From JAIOTH01 sp964639335 (lineage in GTDB: Bacteria; Patescibacteriota; Patescibacteriia; UBA1558; S5-K13): a stretch of DNA of 23,246 nucleotides. Below, in pieces: positions 9,601 to 17,744 of this stretch (positions are counted from its first letter, which is position 1; the number at the start of each line of letters is the position of its first letter). A program made the translations under genes and the position numbers. A model generated the notes under the pieces. That model was not told the origin of the DNA. It did no database searches and saw nothing but the letters and a program-made list of their open reading frames with translations. The stretch spans positions 1 to 23,246 of the forward strand of contig CAZXCJ010000018.1 of NCBI GenBank assembly GCA_964639335.1, written 5' to 3'.

Positions 9601-12600
9601 ATAATACAGAACCCTTGCCTACTATTAAAAATGATTTACAAATACCATTTTCCACTTCATCACAATACATCCTGTCATACTCTACTTGATAATCCTCACT
9701 AATAGCACATAATTTGGCATTATCGGCAACTAAATTATTAACTGTAGCTTCGGGATTAACCGCATAAGCATCCATTTCACCACTAATAATATCTACTGGA
9801 TACCAAGATAAGCATCTATGTTCAGCATTAATAACATTGGTATTATTAATCAATAATGAATTGTCATCTTCCAAACAAAAGCCCTTCCAACCCAAATTTT
9901 TGCTAGTGCTCTTTAATTTCATTGGGACTGGAGCATCTGTACTATAACCATAACTAGGGGCTGTAGAAGTTGGAATATTATCTATATCATAATCATAAGG
10001 ATAAAATAATTTTTCCGCGCCATAATCAGCTATAGTATAGTGGCATTCACAATCCATATCTGTTGGAATAATACTATAATCTCCACCAAAAAATCCCCAA
10101 TCAATAAAATTTGGCTGGCATATATTGGCATTTTTAAAACTACTATCTTTTTCTGTAAATATTACATACTCATCACCACCAACAGGATCTCCATCATCAT
10201 CTCTATCAATTTGTAAAACTATATTATTATTACTTGTCCAAGGAAATGGAGAATTTTGTTCTGGATATAAACGGCAGGCCTTATCAATGGTTTCTACCCA
10301 ATTACTATAAACTCTATAATCACCCAAAACGCTATCTGGCTTCAAACCAATGCCGGTTTTATAAACATAAGGAGTATCACCATCTTTTTTAACTATTAAA
10401 TGTCCTAAATCATAGACATCTTCTTCCATTTCAACCGGAACTAAAGCATCTAAAGAATAAAGCCCGGGAATAGAATAACCGCTATAATCATCATCAAACC
10501 AAGCACCCTTGCCCCTCATCCTTAAATAATAATCAAAAGTTAAAGGCTGGGCTTGCGAACCAGTATTAAAAGGATGGGAACATAGGCCTGAACCGGCCTC
10601 AGATAATTCATCACAGCCAATTAAAGATATACAAGAATCTTGTAATTGTCCGCTGGCCTTATCAAATGTTTCTAAAGTAGCTCCGCAAGTTACCCATTCA
10701 GAACATTCTCTATCGCGAATAACTTTTAATAAAATATTAGAATCATTTGCTCCTTGCCCGCCTAAATTATAGGCCTGGGTGGAATTGTATTGTAAATTAG
10801 AATCCGCAGTATTATGAAATAAAACACAGCCATCTTCCAAATTAGGAGCAGTACAGCTTTCCCTATCTAAATTGTCGTCATCTAAATAATTATATTTACC
10901 GCTGACCTTGGAAAAATTAATATCTTTAATAATTACATTATCTCCTGTTTCTCCATGAATATAAAAGGCCACATTACAATAATTGGCTCCGGGCAATATT
11001 TTATAAAGCCCATAAATATTTTGCCAATCATCTATATTTTCATTAGTATAATAATTAGCTGTTATAGCTGGAAAAGCATAAGGAATTTTATTAGTATCAT
11101 TGCTATATAAATAACCTTGATTGGTAATATTTGATTGTTTACAACTTAATAAAACATTTACTGATTGTGTTGCATCTAATTTAATATTCGCACTTAAACG
11201 ATAAATACTTCCGGACTCAGCATAAAAATCAAAGGTATTTTGTCCGCTTTCTGGTCCTTTATAAATCAGAGTATTCATCCCATCTTGTAAATTAACTCTT
11301 ATTTCTTCATTATTAACATTAATACTAATGCCCTCATGGGTAAAATTATCAAAATTGCCAAAATAAACTAGGTCATCTATTGGTAATTCGGCATCTTTAT
11401 TCCATCGAGCTTGTCGCCATTGAGCAATGTCTTTAAAATTTAAATTTTGAATGCCTACTTGAGAATATAAATAATCCAGCATATTTTGATTGTCTAGGGG
11501 GTCAATAAATGAAGAACATTTACTTTGATCGTCTTTACATAAAGCTGCATAGCCCCCCGTATAATCATGAAAGGGCTTCCAATCTTCAGCAATGCTACTA
11601 GTTAAATTATCATAATTGATATTATATAAAAGCCCTGTACAATCCCGTCCATCATCAGTATAAAAACCGGCCTCTATATTACCCTGTGGATCGTCTTGAT
11701 AAGTACAAGTTAAATTACGAGGATGAATTTTATACTTTACTCCGCTTCCATTAACAATAGAAAAGACCGAACAATTTTTATCCTCGTCTAAACAAAGAGT
11801 GTTTTCTGTTCCGCCATAATAATCATCTGAAATATATTTATCTGGGTCATTAAGTTTATAAAAACTATCATAAGTTTCCTCGTTATTAATTGCCCCTAGA
11901 ACCTGACAACCCTTTTTATCGGGCAAACAAGAATAATTATCATCTTTAACTATATAAACAAGTTCGTCTTCTGGAATAATAATTGTGCTGGTCGCATTAT
12001 TCTCACCCGGAACATCTCCATCATTTTTATAATAATATCTTCCTACATCACAATTATCACTAACATCATTACAAAAAGCATTAAAGGTTTGCTGAAATGG
12101 CATGGATGAATTTTGAGTATCTATCATTGCCGTACAGCCAATATCTTCTTCAGCACATAAATCACTAAATTGATAAATATACCAATTGTCCCCATATCTA
12201 TCTTTATATTGCTGACATCCTAAATAACTATTGTCCGAACAAATTCTTGGCGTATTCCAAGAGTCCTTAATTTTATAAAAATCACTAGAAATTTCTTTAA
12301 GAATTATATTATCAATATAAAAACCATCATTGGCCTGTCCAACAACATTATTTATTTTAACCTTAAATCTTAAAATTACATCTTTTCTGCTTGTTGTGGT
12401 ATGTATTGCAACTGGATCATATTTATAAAATAACCATCCCGGAGATGCTACTGATAAGTCTTGATCAAAATCAATAAAATTATCATTTACTCCATCATAT
12501 AATGAAGAAACCGATGTTTCTCCGTCATTATTTCCAAAAGATTTAGCCCAAAAACTCAAAGAATATTTTTTATTTAAAATATCTTCAGCTGAAATATTTA

Positions 12601-15600
12601 AATTTTCTGTTAAATTATAATATAAATATATATCCTCTTGTCCCGTGTTTGACCAAACCTTCATAGAATGGCCGTTATAATAAATGGACTCATTAGAATG
12701 TTGAGTATTAATTTGATTTCCACTACCATCTTCAGCCATCCAGCCAGATATAGTCCCTAATTCAAATTCTTCAATAAAAACATTTCTAATATTATTGCTA
12801 TTATTACCTTCGTAAGCTAAACAGCCTACATTAGAGGCGCTACAAGCTCTGCTCATGCTCGGAGCTACTTTATAAATCTGATTGCTATTTTCTCTTCTTA
12901 AATTAATACACTCTTCTGTAATAGGGATAGTTTTGGAAAGCAAGCGATTATGCGGAATGGCACCTTCATCATAAAAAGTCCTACAATCAAAAGTTCCGTT
13001 TAAATCTGTTGGATCACATTCTTCTACATTATCAGCATTATCTAAACATGCAATTCCGCCCACTTGTACATTAGTACAAGGAGCATATCCTCCGACAGGA
13101 TCATCTAAAGGAAACGGATCCATAGATGTGCTTGCTAATAATTTCCATGTTTTTAATTGAAAAGCCGAAGTATCGGAACCCTCCCAAGTATAAAAAAGCT
13201 TAGTAGTAGCTTCATCGGGTTTAACACATTGACGCACAAAAGAATAGTATTCTTTGGCTTCTGCACCTCGCTCTAAAGCATCTATATTAGTAAATAATTC
13301 ACAAGAAGCTTCTGAGGCCGGACAATCTTTAGCTGTATCTGCTATAAAATTTTTATCTATTGGCAAAATAGTAGCATCTTCTAATATATCAAAATAACTG
13401 GAATTTTCAACAAAGGTCTGGTAATTATTACATTCCTGAACACATAAATCATTGCTCTTTAAAACTGCTGGCACAAAAGGATCACCATTAACTGGTGCAT
13501 ATGATTCACATCCAATATCTACAGCTGAACAATATTTAGCAAAATCATTACATTCATCAATGAAATTTGTATCGCAATTATAATAATCTGGAGCTTTCTT
13601 TATATAAGATTCACCATTTTCTCCATATCTTTTATATGAACTTGGGCTTCCCTCTCCTTCATGTACATCACTATATTCTAAACTATTTAATTCAAATTGA
13701 ATTCCATCTATATAAATTTCTCCCTCAACTCCAAATAAAATATGCTTTCTTACTTCTGAATCATCATGGGCATTGCCCTCAGCATCTAAAATTGAAAAAT
13801 ATCCTGTTTTTCTTTGCCATTCACTAATATCATCTCCATCGCTATCAAACTTAGTGTCTTCATTCTCAACAACTACATAAGGCGCCTCATCCCCAATTTT
13901 TAACTTTGGTATAACTGAACCATTTCCCTTAACATAATAACTTAAAGTATATAAACCCCTAGATGGTATATTTAAATATTGATAAAAATAGGAGGACTCA
14001 GCGGCATTAAAATACCTCAAAGAATTAATACCAAATTGCTGATGATTAGTTGTTAAACTAAAATCTGAACCTGCATTATGGAGCTTCCAACCATCAGAAG
14101 TATCGTCTTCCTCTTCATCTATTTCAAAACTACTATTAGTAATCAAATTTACTCCGGGTTTAATTTCAATAAATTCACTGCATCCTTGTAAATCAATATC
14201 ACATTCTTCGGCATTATTATTTAAATATATCTTATCTCCGCCTTCTTTCCATTCATAAAAACCATCATCTAATTCTTTTTCTGTAAGATAATCCCGGCAC
14301 CCTACTTGTGTCTCATTACAGGTTTTTAAAGTGTCTGTTAAATACGACTCTACTTGTCCTTGGTCGTCTTTCAAGGTTAAACAACTACTATAATAATCAC
14401 TGCATGAATTTCCTTTAAATTTCCAAATATTTTCTTCTTTAGTACAATAATCATAGGCCCCCAAACAATTGCCATTTTCATCTTCGTCTATACAGTGTTT
14501 AACATCTGCGCATTCTTGATAACGGTCTGCTGAGTCAGTTGAACTTAAAGCACTATAATAGCCCTTAGCTCCGCATTCTTGAGGCGGTGCCTTTAATACC
14601 CAGTCGGGATTAACCAAACCGCATAATTCTCCTTCATCTGCTTCTTTTATCATACAACCGCCTGGCTCCCATTCGTAAAAAGAACCGGCGTCAGGCTGTC
14701 GTGACTCACAATCAGTTTGATTCATACCTGCTTCTATCTCTATATCTCCTATAAAACTACTATCTGTAGATGTTGTGTATTTATTACAATAACCTGGAAT
14801 ATTGTCATCTAATGGATTATTGGGGGTTCCCATATCACTACCCTCCCATTTAACTTCTACTCCATCAATCCTTACTTGGCCAATAATAACTTTATTGCAA
14901 TTATTAGAATCATTTATATCAATATTATACGGTTCTAAACCAATTGGTCTCCACCCGCAATAATCATTTTGGAATTCTGAAATTTCAGCATTATCAATAA
15001 GGGCATAAGTTCCTGTTTGGTCATAATGACTTAAAACCGTTTCCAAAGTACAGCCATAGCTTCCGCATTCACTTTCACTAATATTAAAAGTGGGTGATTT
15101 AATTTTTAAGGCAGCCATTTCCCAGCCCACTGGAATTACCCTATTTTTCCTTAACACCTTCATGTTGTCATAAGAAAAACCATCTTGTAAATTTGGCTGT
15201 TGAACATTCTGACTGCCCAATCCAACAAAGCCAAACCATTTATTTTCCCAGCCATTTCTTATCATGGCTTCTTCTACTGTTAATGGCTCTCCTAATTGGG
15301 CCTCGCGCAAGGCCTGAGAAAAATTACCATCAATAGTGCCATTATTCATAAGTCCAACAATATCATCCCCTCTTAAATCCATTTCCATTTCACTTATTAC
15401 ATCAATATTAGTCGGACTTGTATTATAAGACAATTTATTTATTTGCGAAAATATTTGGTCAATATAATCTTTAGCGCTTAAAAATTCTCCAGAAATAGGA
15501 ATAATTGGTCCACCAACTGTAACCATTTCATATTCAGTTGGGCCAGGAGTTTGTTTAAACATTTCCCGTATTATTCTATCCATTAATTTTTGAGTAAAAG

Positions 15601-16528
15601 TATTTAAAAATATATTGGCAACATCTGCAAAAGGATCTCCTGTAAATTCCTTAACTGCCTCCCATGTCTTCCCAATACCCTTAAGCTTTTCTTCAGTAGT
15701 AACAGTCGAGCCCGTATCTGTTCCTGTTATAGTATCTTTCGGTGCTAATAAACCACGAGCTTCATCAATTTTTTCCTTTTCATCTCTAGCTTCTTGCTCC
15801 TTTTTTGCTTTTTCTTCTTTGGCATCCGCTATTATCTGGCTTACAAAATTTACATCGCTTTGTTTGGGGTCTAACATACTTTTGGCTAATTTTATTCTAG
15901 CCTGATTAGCACTATCTCCTTCAAATCCAATACCAGCCAAGTCCTGTTCATTTAAACTCACTAATTTGCCCCAATCATTGGTTAGCTCATCATATAATTT
16001 ACCCCATTTTTCTCCCATTTCTTGTAAACTACAATCTGGCTTATTAAAATCTGGGTCTAAATGTGTATCATAAAGAGAGAACTGTAAAGTTAATTTTAAT
16101 TTTGGATTTTTGGGCTTGCACAAATCTACACCAATAGTGCCTTTAGCTATATCATTTATAAATGTAGAAACTGCTGCATCACCAGCTGACCTTACTAAAT
16201 CACCCATACTCCTACCTTCAAATAAAGATGATTTTCCTGGTCCCATTTCCGCAAGGTCAGTCGCAAAATCATAAGCCAATTTATTAAAAAAGCCCTGTAA
16301 AACTCTTTTAAAAGTAGCGGCTATTAAATTCTCTTTTATGGTTTTTACTGTTTCTTTTATATTGCTTTCCACTCTCACAGTAAAAAGTTCATACCAAACC
16401 CAAGGATCAACTACCGTAAATTGAGCTCGAGCTTTTTGCGGATAAGAAAAATTTCCAAGAATAAAAACAAATAAAATAATTATTGATAAAAATCCAATAG
16501 AAAATTTACTTTTTTTATTTAAAAACAT
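6632..16528 (-). CDS. Giant secreted cysteine-rich protein (3298 residues) with three jelly-roll domains
   Basis: The protein starts with a signal peptide: basic residues, a hydrophobic core at about 10-26, then a likely cut after ARA at 33-35. Residues 36-330 are helical, with a Lys/Glu coiled coil near 231-258; the opening VDPWVWYELF and amphipathic helices recall VirB5/TrbJ-type exported components, but only weakly. From about 735 to 1980 it is cysteine-rich, with at least twelve degenerate copies of C-x(4-6)-C followed within three residues by an aromatic or hydrophobic one (QVGCRDY, DIGCESY, NVGCLAY, YLGCQQY). Three segments (about 790-945, 1248-1410, 1718-1876) look like CBM4/9-type jelly rolls, starting NSSFE- or EFELG-like and ending YIDGIQFE or YIDNIILKE. 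Asp-rich loops may bind calcium. The C-terminal 250 residues look beta-rich. It starts 28 bases after the calcium-repeat gene. The family is unnamed; a surface adhesin or fibre is inferred. Confidence 0.85.
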   Translation of the reverse strand: MFLNKKSKFSIGFLSIIILFVFILGNFSYPQKARAQFTVVDPWVWYELFTVRVESNIKETVKTIKENLIAATFKRVLQGFFNKLAYDFATDLAEMGPGKSSLFEGRSMGDLVRSAGDAAVSTFINDIAKGTIGVDLCKPKNPKLKLTLQFSLYDTHLDPDFNKPDCSLQEMGEKWGKLYDELTNDWGKLVSLNEQDLAGIGFEGDSANQARIKLAKSMLDPKQSDVNFVSQIIADAKEEKAKKEQEARDEKEKIDEARGLLAPKDTITGTDTGSTVTTEEKLKGIGKTWEAVKEFTGDPFADVANIFLNTFTQKLMDRIIREMFKQTPGPTEYEMVTVGGPIIPISGEFLSAKDYIDQIFSQINKLSYNTSPTNIDVISEMEMDLRGDDIVGLMNNGTIDGNFSQALREAQLGEPLTVEEAMIRNGWENKWFGFVGLGSQNVQQPNLQDGFSYDNMKVLRKNRVIPVGWEMAALKIKSPTFNISESECGSYGCTLETVLSHYDQTGTYALIDNAEISEFQNDYCGWRPIGLEPYNIDINDSNNCNKVIIGQVRIDGVEVKWEGSDMGTPNNPLDDNIPGYCNKYTTSTDSSFIGDIEIEAGMNQTDCESRQPDAGSFYEWEPGGCMIKEADEGELCGLVNPDWVLKAPPQECGAKGYYSALSSTDSADRYQECADVKHCIDEDENGNCLGAYDYCTKEENIWKFKGNSCSDYYSSCLTLKDDQGQVESYLTDTLKTCNETQVGCRDYLTEKELDDGFYEWKEGGDKIYLNNNAEECDIDLQGCSEFIEIKPGVNLITNSSFEIDEEEDDTSDGWKLHNAGSDFSLTTNHQQFGINSLRYFNAAESSYFYQYLNIPSRGLYTLSYYVKGNGSVIPKLKIGDEAPYVVVENEDTKFDSDGDDISEWQRKTGYFSILDAEGNAHDDSEVRKHILFGVEGEIYIDGIQFELNSLEYSDVHEGEGSPSSYKRYGENGESYIKKAPDYYNCDTNFIDECNDFAKYCSAVDIGCESYAPVNGDPFVPAVLKSNDLCVQECNNYQTFVENSSYFDILEDATILPIDKNFIADTAKDCPASEASCELFTNIDALERGAEAKEYYSFVRQCVKPDEATTKLFYTWEGSDTSAFQLKTWKLLASTSMDPFPLDDPVGGYAPCTNVQVGGIACLDNADNVEECDPTDLNGTFDCRTFYDEGAIPHNRLLSKTIPITEECINLRRENSNQIYKVAPSMSRACSASNVGCLAYEGNNSNNIRNVFIEEFELGTISGWMAEDGSGNQINTQHSNESIYYNGHSMKVWSNTGQEDIYLYYNLTENLNISAEDILNKKYSLSFWAKSFGNNDGETSVSSLYDGVNDNFIDFDQDLSVASPGWLFYKYDPVAIHTTTSRKDVILRFKVKINNVVGQANDGFYIDNIILKEISSDFYKIKDSWNTPRICSDNSYLGCQQYKDRYGDNWYIYQFSDLCAEEDIGCTAMIDTQNSSMPFQQTFNAFCNDVSDNCDVGRYYYKNDGDVPGENNATSTIIIPEDELVYIVKDDNYSCLPDKKGCQVLGAINNEETYDSFYKLNDPDKYISDDYYGGTENTLCLDEDKNCSVFSIVNGSGVKYKIHPRNLTCTYQDDPQGNIEAGFYTDDGRDCTGLLYNINYDNLTSSIAEDWKPFHDYTGGYAALCKDDQSKCSSFIDPLDNQNMLDYLYSQVGIQNLNFKDIAQWRQARWNKDAELPIDDLVYFGNFDNFTHEGISINVNNEEIRVNLQDGMNTLIYKGPESGQNTFDFYAESGSIYRLSANIKLDATQSVNVLLSCKQSNITNQGYLYSNDTNKIPYAFPAITANYYTNENIDDWQNIYGLYKILPGANYCNVAFYIHGETGDNVIIKDINFSKVSGKYNYLDDDNLDRESCTAPNLEDGCVLFHNTADSNLQYNSTQAYNLGGQGANDSNILLKVIRDRECSEWVTCGATLETFDKASGQLQDSCISLIGCDELSEAGSGLCSHPFNTGSQAQPLTFDYYLRMRGKGAWFDDDYSGYSIPGLYSLDALVPVEMEEDVYDLGHLIVKKDGDTPYVYKTGIGLKPDSVLGDYRVYSNWVETIDKACRLYPEQNSPFPWTSNNNIVLQIDRDDDGDPVGGDEYVIFTEKDSSFKNANICQPNFIDWGFFGGDYSIIPTDMDCECHYTIADYGAEKLFYPYDYDIDNIPTSTAPSYGYSTDAPVPMKLKSTSKNLGWKGFCLEDDNSLLINNTNVINAEHRCLSWYPVDIISGEMDAYAVNPEATVNNLVADNAKLCAISEDYQVEYDRMYCDEVENGICKSFLIVGKGSVLSADFNKEINDSGMTCLDTIKSDSFLDKDPYGRTAGLGINFELGRVKFTRPNTYSISNLLGKGLNEVDKIIYQMNLDSLVIVSSDDNAHLKNIFDISELKQCYNGSVMRLTSRPRSFMTIDGYAFKVFNIKKRCLDHCEYSGDAEDVSTLYYVDENGNQIGTIQKHDFQRSDRGCGDDSSLECNLGAGYRYGWNYYVPAMHPGESGFDWKDESSFGQGIDSVFISAPDETTGCCEKVDDINYRCLTQEQIDIVMADCLKISTIFSDSLSCNKSTCTIGEVRDNCNFMKGYWGRFGCGLLANCRVHIPGPFLSFDYTNCYKCESQNPYCHHNNRQLITDFFDNYGNRVALLYESNYGLLDRYWNINDQGDYSHNSSNLPDELEDLGLNIDNFYPFLNYWKNNNSLTLNDLWSDGTAEFCEDDWSNAFSDDTFIANVGCGDTEPNAYDSNGRKDPERDLSCWTPNLPADNSEKAINDGWLECALIRKLRFYKEKLSNFLLPSSICDLIGDINIFELYYYDNNGNGDTIDLYTNVSFKDEDQQGKIGFCESIGWMNALFGLNSDNYICPDVYPDILAGENNYVKWLMDNGQASYSLPSTVHTWCDTYSPSSGFVDGCNFDEGCIQTCQTYMDISNATFDSNNFYLNWMATEKLTSENPCDLYGTTSLDDDICPGVINSSIGYYGQPTQIRFDQILQTDGWKNIAPSFSAVGSEGELRSMALRYDDNPFSYDYYAPKDSDLSVTKGRLNKLLIKIPNENFQEYQDGWGAPSWSGTYWNMISEGVVTPEAPIVNRVEHDVQTGFSEGLAGISINNKAGQHIVGVDGDLYAYLSFYAYAEQGQAPLTKIEIDWTGLGNNKLILEGPFENHKHDCVRRCGTTYKDAFIDEPLGDKCIDYNDCGEGFDCFAETWGDYVDACVEDNSQTGEKGYFSYSYIYTCDPLNDYWQGDCSDYDLDGGCCVYKPEVIVYDNWGQETKATLGNCEGIDCAVIVLPR

Positions 16529-16556
16529 ATTTTATTTATATAAATTCAAAAAATCA

Positions 16557-17309
16557 CTAATCTTCCATTTCTCCTAATACTTCTTTATATAATTGGATTA
16601 GTTCTGCATCTGATATTGCACTTAATTGATCTAAACTAGCTCCCGCCTGCATTAAAAGATTTCTTATTTCTTCAGCTGATAAATTTTGAACATCTTCAAT
16701 ACCCCCCCCATCACCATCTACTGAAAATTCATAATCTTCACCAGAAAAAACGCCTTGGGCTTGTAAATAAATACTTTCTAAATCTTCTTGAGTCAACTGA
16801 TTAACTTCTTCTTCTGAATAACCGGAATCTATTAACATACTTTTCATCTCATCTAAATTCGTTGATGTGGTGTCTGTATTTAAAAAATCCAGCTCCGAAC
16901 TTATGCCATCATCTTCCACAATATCTAAATTACAATTTTCTCCTGTACATAAAGCATTTCCTCCAGAAGCAATTTCATCATAATCAGATATTCCATCACT
17001 GTCTGTGTCCTCTAAATATGGACTGGTTCCATAAGTATTTAATTCATCATAATCAGATATTCCATCGCTATCTGTGTCTTTTAATCTATTTAAATTTTGG
17101 CTAAGGGCGGCCTTGTCTTTTAAAACAAAGGGCGATTCTACAAAAGCATTTTTAATATAAGAACTCATATTCCAAACCCCTAAAATGATAGCCAAAACCC
17201 CTAAAACAATAAATAATTTGGAACTTTTTTGAAAATCGGAAAAATAATCAATTATTTTTGAAAAAATATTATTTTTGTTTTGCTCAATGGAATTAATTTT
17301 ATCATCCAT
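16557..17309 (-). CDS. Membrane-anchored protein with two thrombospondin type 3-like calcium repeats
   Basis: The frame is open upstream to a GTG at 17342, but the ATG at 17309 (MDDKINSIE) is the better start: the intervening residues are coded by very AT-rich DNA and a candidate promoter lies just upstream. From this ATG the protein has 250 residues: a short cytoplasmic part, one membrane span at about 32-51, and an acidic extracytoplasmic region. Two DTDSDGISDYDE motifs at 78-89 and 101-112, 23 residues apart, match the DxDxDG calcium loops of thrombospondin type 3-like repeats; their DNA is nearly identical. A pair of 35-residue helical repeats follows (about 150-184 and 210-244). Sitting directly upstream of the giant gene, it may anchor or organise it in a calcium-dependent way, which is inference. 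Confidence 0.8.
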   Translation of the reverse strand: MDDKINSIEQNKNNIFSKIIDYFSDFQKSSKLFIVLGVLAIILGVWNMSSYIKNAFVESPFVLKDKAALSQNLNRLKDTDSDGISDYDELNTYGTSPYLEDTDSDGISDYDEIASGGNALCTGENCNLDIVEDDGISSELDFLNTDTTSTNLDEMKSMLIDSGYSEEEVNQLTQEDLESIYLQAQGVFSGEDYEFSVDGDGGGIEDVQNLSAEEIRNLLMQAGASLDQLSAISDAELIQLYKEVLGEMED

Positions 17310-17329
17310 TATTATAATTTTTATATATT

Positions 17330-17358
17330 TAAAACCCAACACTTAAAAATAATGTCAA
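17330..17358 (-). promoter_or_regulatory. Candidate promoter for the envelope-protein gene block
   Basis: On the minus strand a perfect TTGACA -35 box (17358-17353) is followed after 17-18 bases by a weak -10 (GTTTTA or TTTTAA). Transcription would start near 17323, about 14 bases before the chosen ATG. A second TATAAT occurs at 17382-17377 without a good -35. The weak -10 keeps confidence modest. Confidence 0.4.
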
Positions 17359-17408
17359 TATTAATATTTTGCTAAGATTATAAAATTTTTAAAAATATTT
17401 AACCCCTC

Positions 17409-17463
17409 CTGCCTTCGTCCACCCACTTTTCTAAAAAAGTGTGGGACTACGGCAAGGCAAGGC
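17409..17463. repeat. Imperfect palindrome with CCACTTTTCTAAAAA core
   Basis: The core CACTTTT-CTAA-AAAAGTG is a hairpin, extended outward by CCC/GGG, GTCC/GGAC and GCCTT/AAGGC with small bulges. The same core (CCACTTTTCTAAAAA followed by G/T-rich bases) occurs at 20640-20662, and a related version lies inside rsmA. It belongs to a dispersed element family and lies in a 366-base gap that holds four further palindromes and no complete gene. Confidence 0.6.
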
Positions 17464-17470
17464 TGTATCT

Positions 17471-17520
17471 CCCCTTAGCTCGCCCCGTATAAAGCAAATC
17501 TTTTGTACGGGGTAAGGGGG
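17471..17520. repeat. Palindrome with CCCCTTA and CCCCGTA arms
   Basis: CCCCTTA (17471-17477) pairs with TAAGGGG near 17513-17519, and CCCCGTA (17483-17489) with TACGGGG (17506-17512), continued by AAAG/CTTT near the loop. GC-rich arms stand out against the AT-rich background. No T-run follows, so a structural repeat is favoured over a terminator. Confidence 0.6.
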
Positions 17521-17546
17521 AGAATAATTCACTACTGCACTATTTC

Positions 17547-17576
17547 ATTCGTATCGAGCTAAGCTCGATTCGTATC
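17547..17576. repeat. Small palindrome between direct repeats of ATTCGTATC
   Basis: ATCGAGC (17553-17559) and GCTCGAT (17563-17569) form a perfect 7-bp stem with a 3-base loop. The 9-mer ATTCGTATC occurs at 17547-17555 and again at 17568-17576, overlapping the stem edges. The direct-repeat-plus-palindrome layout could be a protein-binding site or a small insertion scar. Confidence 0.5.
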
Positions 17577-17586
17577 ATTAGTATTC

Positions 17587-17627
17587 ACCCTGTTAAATTA
17601 TTTTTTCAAAATATTATTTAACAGGGT
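17587..17627. repeat. Perfect 12-bp palindrome, ACCCTGTTAAAT family
   Basis: ACCCTGTTAAAT (17587-17598) and ATTTAACAGGGT (17616-17627) are perfect reverse complements around an AT-rich loop. The same arm sequence reappears in the next palindrome at 17685-17744. Confidence 0.7.
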
Positions 17628-17684
17628 AAATTCATATATTGGCATTATATTTATAATTATACTAATTTTTTCATCAGATGACAA

Positions 17685-17744
17685 ATTTACCCTGTTTAAC
17701 CTGTTAAATTATCGCTTAATTGCGATACCATTTAACAGGTTAAA
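17685..17744. repeat. 15-bp perfect palindrome overlapping the 3' end of the GIY-YIG gene
   Basis: TTTAACCTGTTAAAT (17695-17709) pairs perfectly with ATTTAACAGGTTAAA (17730-17744), and inside it TATCGC (17710-17715) pairs with GCGATA (17722-17727). A TTTACCCTG half-element adjoins on the left. The stop codon and last eleven codons of the GIY-YIG gene lie within this structure. Confidence 0.75.

Noticed and set aside
13567..13827. Open frames antisense to the giant gene, such as this one and 15615-15905
   Set aside because: Their composition mirrors the sense gene, no family features are visible, and no start signals precede them.
17309..17342. GTG or TTG start extending the calcium-repeat protein by 11 residues
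   Set aside because: The extra residues are coded by promoter-like AT-rich DNA. The ATG at 17309 fits the candidate promoter and is the commoner start codon.
17409..17744. CRISPR array
   Set aside because: The repeats are palindromes of differing sequence and spacing. There is no constant repeat-spacer unit and no cas gene.
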